Source: Vishniacozyma victoriae
Taxonomy: Eukaryota > Basidiomycota > Tremellomycetes > Tremellales > Bulleribasidiaceae
Assembly: GCA_017654735.1 (NCBI GenBank)
Contig: JADPYG010000091.1
Span: forward strand, 62,001 to 126,000
DNA: 64,000 bases
Direction: 5' to 3'
In this document: positions 55,907 to 64,000 of the stretch, piece after piece
Position numbering within the stretch: position 1 is the first letter of the stretch
Layout of the letters: each line of letters starts with the position of its first letter
Translations under genes and position numbers: made by a program
The notes under the pieces: model-generated
The model's database searches: none
Told to the model about the DNA's origin: nothing
The model's input: the letters and a program-made list of their open reading frames with translations, nothing else

Positions 55907-56800
55907 CGTTTGAATTCGCCATTGTTGTACCTTGGACATCGACAGCTATGAGTCTGTAATGCGAACGATCTACCGTTATCAATGTATCGATGCTCGTCCT
56001 GTTGCTTATTCACCGATTGAGATACATCTTGTCCATATTTCCGATGAAGCTGATTGGTAAAGAGGCAATCGCCATACAATGAGCTCGGTTGTTACGGACC
56101 GGAATGCTGATCGACTATACCCACTCAGAGTATCGCTGGGATCCCCATTCAAAGCTTCATACTGGCTGCGGACCATGACCAATCGACACCGCGAGTGAAG
56201 AAGGATTGAGAGAGCTAAAGAAAAAACACGATGCTCCATGAACGGCCAAGTGTGAGTGGTTCTTGAGTTCTGGGATAACCAATCTCAGAACAAGCAAGTC
56301 CACGGATGAGCCGGAGAACGAGAAAGTTGGCGACAGCTTTGTGAGTGACATCACCGGCGAAGAAGTAAGGTGCATTGAGAATAGACATGCCCCGCGAGAG
56401 CACCTATACCAACTCGGAAGTCATCCTGAGCATGATAGTGATCTAGACAATTTCTGCGTGGTAAACTAAGACAGCGGGGTGTATGTTCATGCAACTTTCC
56501 AAATCCCTCTTTCTAGCCTGTTGATATCGATGGTATAGGCTTACCACGGTAGTCTAGTCTATTCTTTCTGGCTGCTGCGGCCGATGAGGCTCGCGTCGTT
56601 CGGTGCCTTTGATCCCCCTCCCTTGCTTAACAGGGTCGAAGTAGAAGGCTCCCGCAAACTGGCCTCGGCGTTGCTCCTTTGACACTCATGCATATCTGAA
56701 AGGAAGCCGAGCAGTGATGGCAATGTGACATCGTTCTTGAAGACGTTCAAGCCTAATCATATCACCTACCTCCTGCTTCCAGGAGAACAGCGAATTTATC
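55907..56800. other. 0.9 kb intergenic region, no gene seen
   Basis: Short frames at 56263-56469 (+) and 56559-56750 (-) have no family match and no supporting introns. Promoter elements of gene J may lie here, but none is clear. Confidence 0.45.
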
Positions 56801-57380
56801 ATGTTCCCCTCTCAAGCCCCGTCCAGCACTGCGACTCCTACCGACAGTACGCCACTCTTGACCCGATACAAATCCATCCGTGGGATTACAGACCGCCGCT
56901 CTTTCTTAACTCGCATGACATCTCGTCAGCCGAATGCCTCTGAGATCTTTCTGGTCATGAGAGAATGGAGAGACGAAGCGGGTGGAGATTCTGTCCTCTC
57001 ACATGTCGTAAGCATACCCGGTCGCCCGTATTCATCGCTAATCGAGCCAGGACAGAGCTGCATCTAGATATCTCGATGGTAAAAACACCACCACGGCATG
57101 GGGTACGCCAAGTCCAAAGGACATCGAGCCTTCAATCACCAGAATGATTGAAGTTCTGAGGCATAACGGCAAAGACGAGGATGGAACCGAAGGACTGGAG
57201 CCAAGATTGATTCGACTAAGGGAAGCGATGTGTTACCACAAGCTGAACGCCAGAGACCTCTCCACCAGTCCCGACTACATGAAGAAGAAAACGAGGTTGG
57301 TGAATGATATCAGCAGTGCGATTGAAGGTTGGGTCGATGAGCATCGAGCCAGTGTCTTTGAAGATGACGAAGGAGCATGA
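56801..57380 (+). CDS. Small-family protein J
   Basis: Two exons with a 43-nt phase-0 intron (57008-57050) encode about 178 residues. Exon 1 has STPLLTRYKSIRG, like TTPLLSQEYAEG of H, and ends MREWRDEAGGDSVLSHV. Exon 2 begins DRAASRYLDGKN and contains SITRMIEVLRHNGKDEDG, RLIRLREAMCYHKLNARD and a C-terminal helix ISSAIEGWVDEHRAS. H and J are the most alike members of this cluster. Unknown function. Confidence 0.62.
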
Positions 57381-57610
57381 AAGAATGGAGGCAAACCTGA
57401 GCTGGCGAAGGCGGGAAGTTCAGAAAGGCCCAATTCGGTCTGATGATTCTGACGGTAAATTAGACGGTGAGAATTCTAAGCCCAGGCGTAAGATTGTTAG
57501 AAATCGACGTGAAAGATGCGAATATGACATGGTTCCGTTTGACACGACCGATCGACAAGTCTAAGTCTCCCCGACTTGGCTTGGTGACATTCATCATTCA
57601 GATCGCGCAC

Positions 57611-59055
57611 CTAGACAACAAGCATACCCTCGCCCAAACTCTCTGCCAATCTCCTAGACCGTCTAGCCACCTCCCCTCTCTCTCCCATGACCGTCAGCCT
57701 AACGCTGACCCCTTTGAACTCCTCTTTTTCGTCCAATTCGGGTGCGGGCGTAAGTTCATGTCGGCCAAATGCGTAATTCAAGATGTATGTCGTTGGTCCA
57801 GAGTTGGGAGGGGATGATAAGCGGACTATGCCTTTTACTATTCGATCAGCTCATGTTCAAAGTGATAGCATCTGACGATGACATGTCGACATACCACGGT
57901 ATATCTCGAATGACAATTTTGATAATGCCGTTTCTAGCGTTTCCTTCGCTAATGGTCCCACCTCCCCACCCTTCTCTACGACATCGTCACCAGCACACCC
58001 CTCACAGCTACTACCCGCCGCGTGATCATGTTTCTTCCTAGGTATCTCTCCACCCTTCCATATCGTCTTCGTCTCGACCTCATCACCATGCCATCCACTT
58101 CCTCCTGCTATCTTCTCCCAATCGACCCCTTCTTCTCCTTGTTTGCTGAACAATTGAGTATCGAGGCCGAAGACTAGGTCTGGCGTTATCGGAGATTCGG
58201 ATGATACTTTTATACGTGGAGTATCTTCGTTCAAAGTTGAGAGGTGGTCGTGGAGGGTATCCATTTCTGATTCGGAGCAAAGTTGGTGCTTGTTTAAAAG
58301 GAGAAGGTCGGTGTATTGAGCTTGTAGCTTGTCGTCAGCAAAAGCATAGGTACGCAAAAGCTGAAAGATGTGAGAGATAGCTCAGAAGGGGCTCACCTTT
58401 GCGGACGGACTTGTATCCTCATATCCTCTGAAATTGACGCAGTCAATGACAGTCACCACTCCATCCAGCTTGAACCCCTTAGGTTCTAGCTCTCGTATAC
58501 GCAGAGCCAGAGTTGCTGGAAATGCAGACCCACTGTGTAGATCAGCATCGTTCCGTGGCTGAGCGAAGGTAGATTCACCTCGACTCGATGATGATCCTAT
58601 CGGGGTTCATCTTTTCTTTGATCTCCTCTAAAGCATTCTCGACGAGGCCGACCATGGTACAGCACCTATACGTCAGTATTCGAATTTCAGTGAAGGTTAT
58701 CAACTCACAAGCATCCGTTGAGAATCTCGGATACACCAGAGATGTTCGACTGGGACGCCAGAAGCGAATCGACTATTAATAAGCTCCTGACTTCTCATTA
58801 CTCAGCTGGATGGCTACACACCTTCCACGTCCCCGTATTCATTCTTCACCAAGACACATTTGTAGTCCTTCGGTAGCTGTCCCAGTAGCCCAAGGATAGT
58901 ACTAGTCTTTCCCTACCTGATCAGCTATACCTACGCCAGAAGATTTGGGACGTACAGCACCTGGCTCTATCAGCTGAAGGCAGTCAAAGCAAATCAAGCA
59001 GCTTACCAAGAAACCCGGTGAAGCATGTCACTGGGATAGCTCTGTCCCCAGTCAT
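57611..59055 (-). CDS. CobW/G3E-family GTPase (zinc-chaperone type)
   Basis: About 390 residues in many exons. Splicing across a 5-nt micro-exon (58956-58960, GTGCT) completes Walker A as GFLGAGKTSTILGLLG. KCVLVKNEYGDVE, then LNGCLCCTMVGLVENALEE (the CxCC metal motif) and RIIIESSGSAFPATLALRIREL follow. LLLLNKHQLCSESEM is the NKxD-like guanine motif. A His/Cys stretch (KKHDHAAGSSCEGCAGDD) precedes the CobW C-terminal domain LSKLSFEIYRVKGIVRLSSP, ending at 57611. This is the fungal relative of ZNG1/CBWD-type proteins, which deliver zinc to client enzymes using GTP. The role is inferred from family. Confidence 0.82.
58956..58960 (-). other. 5-nt micro-exon in the CobW GTPase gene
   Basis: GTGCT on the minus strand, between a CCAG acceptor and a GTACGT donor. 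It completes G and adds A in GFLGAGKT. No other splice choice restores the Walker A motif. Confidence 0.75.
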
Positions 59056-59670
59056 TGTATGTACTCGTACTTGTGTCTGGTTGTATAGGATGAGAGGTCA
59101 TAGGAGGTGCGAAATAGATTCTACTTTATTATGACTAAGGAGACTCCACATCTTACAAGTTGTATCATCAATCAAACAACACTCCGGTCTGTTGTCTATG
59201 CAAGTAAGCATCATTACCATCATCAGCACTGGACCTCAATACCTGAGTATACCCCGCGCATACATCCGTGATCGTCGGCCTTTATTCATGTCGATCGTCC
59301 TTGAAGAGGCCGCATTGATATCGCGATGAAGTTTCTCGAACGGGTGTCTCTGATCTGACTTCCCCACTTATCGCGAAAAGATTCGAGGTCTGAATTAGAC
59401 AATGACCGACACCCTACGTCCGGGATCGGCCATGATCGACCGGAAGCATAGCCGCACCGACAAGTGCTCGCGAGATGTCGAGTATTGGTGAGACCGAAAC
59501 CAGATGAGTGAGAACTCGTATGTTTCAGAGTTCTTCGCCCGATTTCGTGGATTGTTGCAATGATCGGTAGGCAGATTGATATATAGCTTCGACCGAATGA
59601 CTGTACAATATTCACCCTTATCCACTACTCTTCCCGCCTCGTCGAATACATCAACGGAAATCGCCCTCAT
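59056..59670. promoter_or_regulatory. Divergent promoter of the CobW gene and the secreted Cys protein gene
   Basis: No gene seen. A TATATA element at 59578-59584 lies some 90 bp before the next start. Confidence 0.45.
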
Positions 59671-60695
59671 CATGTTCTCCAGGACCGTATTGACAATTCT
59701 CGCCTTGACCGGATCGCTCGTCGAAGCGGCCACTGTCTCTTCCCCAAGTGGTGTGATCTACAACTGTCCCAATATCGAGACGATTGAAGTTGCGTATGAT
59801 GCTTCATGTGAGTGATTTCTGTAATAGCGTATGAGACCAAGCTGATGGTAGGTCCCGCATACTCGAAGAACATGTTGTTACAGAATACTGGTGCAACTTC
59901 TAATGCCTACTATGGCGACAGTCCCGACAACTATCGTGTAGCTAGTGGAGACTACACTCTTCAGTGTATATATGGAGGTCAGGCAAGTTTAATCCTACTA
60001 CCATGTCTCGGCAAGAGACTGATCTTTGCAGAACGTGGAAGCTATCATGTGTCGCTACCGCAGGGGAAGTGGAGTAAGTTCTGACGAGCCATAAGCTTCA
60101 AAACGTAAGCTGACTCTCAGCAACCACTTACGAAAGACCCAAATTCCAATCCAGAATGTCCCGATGTCGGTCAGACCTTCCCTACGCCATTTCCTACTCC
60201 AACTCCTGCTATGAATACCCGGTCCATGACCAAGCGATATGATCGATGTAAGTCATTCATCTTCTCCAGATGAAAATCAGTCCTGATACCTAGCTCCGCA
60301 AATTAATTGTCCATGGGACTCGAACAATAACGATCACTTCACCTACAACGCCAATATTGGTACGGGAACCCGAGCTCGAAGTGGAACACCAATTTCGTAT
60401 CAGTGTAGCATTCAAGCAGGCCCAAACGCCACTACTTGCACATACAAAGCTGATGGGGTAAGTTCACTTCGACTTCTTGATGAGAACGACAACCGACTAA
60501 TTTCAGACTTTAGATGGAACCACCGGTAACTCGGCTGAATGTCCTAATCAACTATGTGCCGCTCAGAAAAGTGCGAGGCGGTCCTTGAAGCGAGGAGTAT
60601 ATGTTCAGGATAACCCCATTCACTCTAGGCAGGTTAAAGCTTCATCCTTGAGGGAAGCTGGCAAAAAGAGGATGCCAAAACCCTCGACAAAGTAG
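59671..60695 (+). CDS. Secreted Cys-containing protein with two repeats
   Basis: About 250 residues in six exons. The signal peptide is FSRTVLTILALTGSLVEA; an upstream in-frame ATG at 59596 is less likely to be used. Two units follow, each with three or four Cys: NCPNIETIEVAYDASCPAYS ... YTLQCIYGGQNVEAIMCRYR, and NCPWDSNNNDHFTYN ... ISYQCSIQAGPNATTCTYKA. They share the C-x20-ish-Y-x-C-x8-C-x-Y layout. Kex2-like KR sites separate and end them (TKRYDR, LKRG). One intron (about 59981-60033) uses a GC donor (CAG/GCAAGT). Such small secreted proteins are common in basidiomycetes; function unknown. Confidence 0.7.
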
Positions 60696-61370
60696 ACGAG
60701 TGTGATAGCCATTATAAATGATCAGGACATTGGTTACGTGATGTTGGACACTGCTTTTACTTTGTTCCGGGTTCTGTATGCAATCATAGAATAAATAATA
60801 CGGAAGACTCGCTCACGTATATATGCACTGACGACAGTCTCCCTTTTCACGGATCCAGTGAAAAGAAGTAGGTTAAGAGACCGAGTGAGATGAGGCAACA
60901 TCGCTCAACCACCTTGATGTGCTCTGATACACTTCATGAACCTCCTTTACCCCCATAGCGTCCTCCTGACATCTTCTTCGAGCTCTGCGGTCATATAGCC
61001 TGAGCATTCAATCCAATGCACAAGACATAGAGCCGGCTATAAGGAAATCCATCCTTTCAAATATGTCTGTGGCTATCTGCAGTATGGCTTTTCATACCTG
61101 TTCAGGGTTTGTAAAACAGGTCTATCAGGACGCTGGTCAACTAGGTGTTTACGCCAGAGCGGTCTCCGAAAAAGGTGGCCAGTTTCCCACGCCCTTCATG
61201 TTTTCGCCTTCTATGATAGACGTTTCATTGAGAGAACAATTGTACCTGATCGTCATGCCGCGGATCACAACAGCTTCCGCGGGATGAGGTTTGATCGTGC
61301 CCCTTGTTTGTTGTATATAATCAACCCATTATGAACCATTGCGCATGGCGCTTTCTCAACGAAATATACA
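60696..61370. promoter_or_regulatory. Promoter region of the ABC transporter gene
   Basis: The frame at 61063-61287 has no family match. A TATA box (TATATAA, 61314-61320) lies about 50 bp before the start at 61371. No gene is seen. Confidence 0.5.
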
Positions 61371-63727
61371 ATGAAAGTTAGCACACCACCACCACCAATT
61401 GAAATGATGCCGTCTCGGAACCCGACCGATTCTGGACTGTTATGGTCAAACGTCTGTTACGATTTACCGATCAAACAACCGTTCTTATCCAAGCTTCGCT
61501 CATCCGGGAGGAACAAGCTTGCCGATACATCCGATCAAGCTGAGAAGGCATCAGATATCGATACCGGCAGACCCGTCGCCGAAAGGCGCATCTTGCATGG
61601 CCTATCTGGTCGTGTTCGGCGGGGGGAGTTCGTTGGTATCCTGGGTGCATCCGGAGCCGGCAAGACCACTTTGCTCAATGCTCTGAGCGGACGAATGGGG
61701 GCGACCGGTAAACTAAGCGGTCATGTCACATTTGACGCCAAAAAGCGGGAAGCCTCTACATGGAAGCGAGTGGTCGGATATGTGCAGCAAGACGATGCCC
61801 TACTCCCTCGATTGACTGTGCGCGAGACTATCGAAATGTCTTCAAGGCTTCGACTTCCCGACAAGACTTTCAGTGCGGCAGAGAAACAGGCAAGAGCAGA
61901 GGAAGTGATTGACATGCTTCGATTGGAGGACTGTGCCAATAGTCGGATAGGAAACGAGGCCGTTCGAGGGGTCAGCGGAGGTGAAAGGAAACGGACCAGC
62001 ATCGGCATCGTAAGCGGCACAAGCCATTAATCGAAAAAAAACTAATCAATTGGCGAAAGCTGATAGATCCAGGAACTGGTTAGCGATGTATCCATGCTAT
62101 TCCTCGACGAACCTACCTCGGGCCTCGATGCCTACGCTGCCATGCTCCTCGTCGACAACGTCTCCCGAATCACTAAAGATCGAAACCTCGCAACTCTGAT
62201 GACAGTTCACCAACCTTCTTGGGCGATGTTCACTCAGCTCGACCGCGTCATTCTGATGGCCAAGGGAGGTGTCTATTACGAAGGTCCGCCACGGGAGGCT
62301 GTTCCCTGGTTCAGTTCCTTGGGATACGATGTCCCCGAAGGTGTCAATCCGGCTGATCACTTCATCTCAATTGCCGAGGACGAGGGTTCAGAAGGCAGCA
62401 AGGAGAGAGTAAAGCACTTGCTCGAAAGTTGGACAGAGGCAAAACACGAATCGACCAGTAGTCTGTTGTCAACATCACAAGCTGCCGGCGACATGGTGGA
62501 CGGCGCCAAGGCCAAGGGAGAGCCGAAGCAGCAATACCCGACCACTGCGGCGAAAGAGTTCGGGATATTGCTCACCAGATGGTGGTGGGAGCAGGTCAGT
62601 TCTTCACTCATTCCAAGCTGCTGTATTATTGGAGTCTCGCCAGAATCGATCCAGCGGTTCAGCTGACGATTTGCAGGTGCGGGACACTCAGACCCTCTAC
62701 GCGAGCATCGGCCAAACAGTGATACTTCTTCTCCTCATCGGTGAGTCGCTGGTGTTGAGCGTTATCTGTGTTCTGTATTCACTCGCCAGGTTTTGGGTTC
62801 TTCAGACTCGGCAATACGCAAGACGACGTCTTGCCCAAGATCGGTGTGCTATTCTTCATCCCCATCAATGCGTCCTTCAGGTATGTTTCAAAGTCCCGAT
62901 ATCTTGGTCAGGGTCAAACGCGCTTACTCTGTTAGTGTGCTCGGTCCTCTTGTCACCGCTTTTCCTCTGCAACGCGCCCTTATGAAGCGCGAAAGAGCCT
63001 CTGGCCTATACCGTGCCAGTACATCTTTCTTCTCGAAAGTTGTTCTTGAGGTCCCAATGGCAATCGTCCAGAGATTGCTATACTACACTATTCTCTACTT
63101 TATGTGAGTTACACTACACCAGTACGTACCAGTCTTGTACTGATCCTGTAGGGTCGGTCTCAGGCTCAATGCTGCTGCCTTCTTCATCTATCTCGGAATC
63201 AACTGCCTGTATCTGGTCAACAGTGTTGGTATGTCCTCCGTTCTTTGGTTCAGATGTTCAAAGCCGACCACTTAGCTCTGGCCCTTGCAATCGGTGCTGC
63301 TAGCCCCACCATCCAGATCTCTCAAGTCTGGGCACCCTTGGCCAACGTCATCTTTTTACTCTTTGGGGGGACCTTCCTTCCAAGTCCACCGCCATGGTTC
63401 GTTTGGATCAAGTGGATATCGCCCATCACATACATTTTCTCTGCTACGATACAGAACGAGTTCGCAGGTCAACCGATTCAATGTAGGGCAGGTGGCGGTC
63501 AGTGCTATCAATCAGTGAGTAGCATACATTTTTGATCTCCTATCAAGTATACCTAAAACCGTAATGATGGCTGACTCCAGGGTGACGGTGTTATACAGGC
63601 ATACAATGCCGGAGCGTTCAACATTGGAGGATGCGCCGGTCTGCTTGTAGCCATCACAGCCGTCTTCTTTCTCATTGGGTATCTTGGCTTGAAGAGGTCT
63701 ACTGACCCTCGCTTCCGGATCGTTTGA
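61371..63727 (+). CDS. ABCG-family half transporter
   Basis: About 640 residues, one nucleotide-binding domain followed by one membrane domain, the half-size ABCG/WBC layout. Walker A is GILGASGAGKTTLLNALSGR (about residue 92), Q-loop YVQQDDALLPRLTVRET, signature VSGGERKRTSIGI, Walker B MLFLDEPTSGLD, switch His TVHQPS. The membrane part includes TLYASIGQTVILLLLIGFG, FPLQRALMKRERASGLYRAS and the NPxxF-like loop region before FLLFGGTFLPSPPPWFVWIK. The end reads STDPRFRIV. There are about seven introns. Such proteins export lipids, sterols or drugs as dimers; the cargo is not evident. Confidence 0.9.
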
Positions 63728-64000
63728 GCTGGATCCATCGGAGGAGTATACGAGGTTGATTGTCGGGGCCTTGTTGGGAATTGCTTCAGGGATGATAGAT
63801 GGCCACATCGACAAGCTGATATATCCGCGATCTTTTTATGATGGTAGGAAGGCCAGACAGTCTGGGAGAATACATCGTGTCTGTTGTAATTGCAGTGTGA
63901 TATGAAATTATAGTCTAGCAGTCCCGTGTCACGAAATTATATCGAAGTCGTTCGATACAGTATGTTTCAGGTTTGATCGTCCCTTGAACGATGATGCACT
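63728..64000. other. 3' flanking region, no gene seen
   Basis: AT-rich sequence after the ABC transporter; nothing recognisable before the window ends. Confidence 0.4.

Overview
This window is nuclear DNA of a basidiomycete fungus, most likely a tremellomycete yeast of the Cryptococcus/Kwoniella kind. Almost every gene is split by short introns (mostly 43-80 nt) with GTRNGT donors and CTGAC/CTGAT/CTAAC branch sites just before the acceptor. Proteins match fungal families: Atg22-like, OPT and MFS transporters, Zn2Cys6 and bZIP regulators, and ribosomal protein uL5/RPL11. I saw no tRNA, rRNA, CRISPR array or recognisable transposon.

Layout. 0-6 kb: an isochorismatase-like hydrolase and two tandem FAD-linked (BBE-like) oxidases, all on the minus strand, whose promoters share a conserved block. 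6.5-9.5 kb: a secreted GMC oxidoreductase fused to a C-terminal ricin-B lectin. 10-14.6 kb: an MFS transporter with one in-frame TGA, then an Atg22-like permease. 14.6-17.2 kb: no confident gene. 17.2-24.7 kb: a bZIP factor, an oligopeptide (OPT) transporter and a sugar MFS permease. 25.7-30.7 kb: five small same-strand genes of an unrecognised family. 30.9-37.3 kb: a TPX2-like protein, then a divergent pair (organic-anion MFS permease and DapA-family aldolase) whose shared promoter carries three GCATGCTTCC elements. 37.7-46 kb: a Zn2Cys6 regulator, a secreted protein of unknown family and a Gfo/Idh/MocA oxidoreductase. 46-49.3 kb: RPL11 and an intronless TPR protein. 49.8-57.4 kb: a second cluster of the small-gene family, with a short-chain dehydrogenase inside it. 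57.6-63.7 kb: a CobW-type GTPase, a secreted Cys-rich protein and an ABCG half transporter.

The most interesting signal is the small-gene family. At least eight to ten genes in two clusters encode short, soluble, helical proteins. Exon 1 usually ends in a motif of the form hydrophobic-x-x-W-x-x-x-G-x(4-6)-hydrophobic, followed by a phase-0 intron. Sequences diverge strongly, two members look recently broken, and I recognise no known domain. Also notable: two 5-nt micro-exons, one of them completing the Walker A loop of the CobW GTPase; the GMC-lectin fusion; the nonsense codon in the MFS gene; and promoter elements revealed by comparing paralogous or divergent genes.
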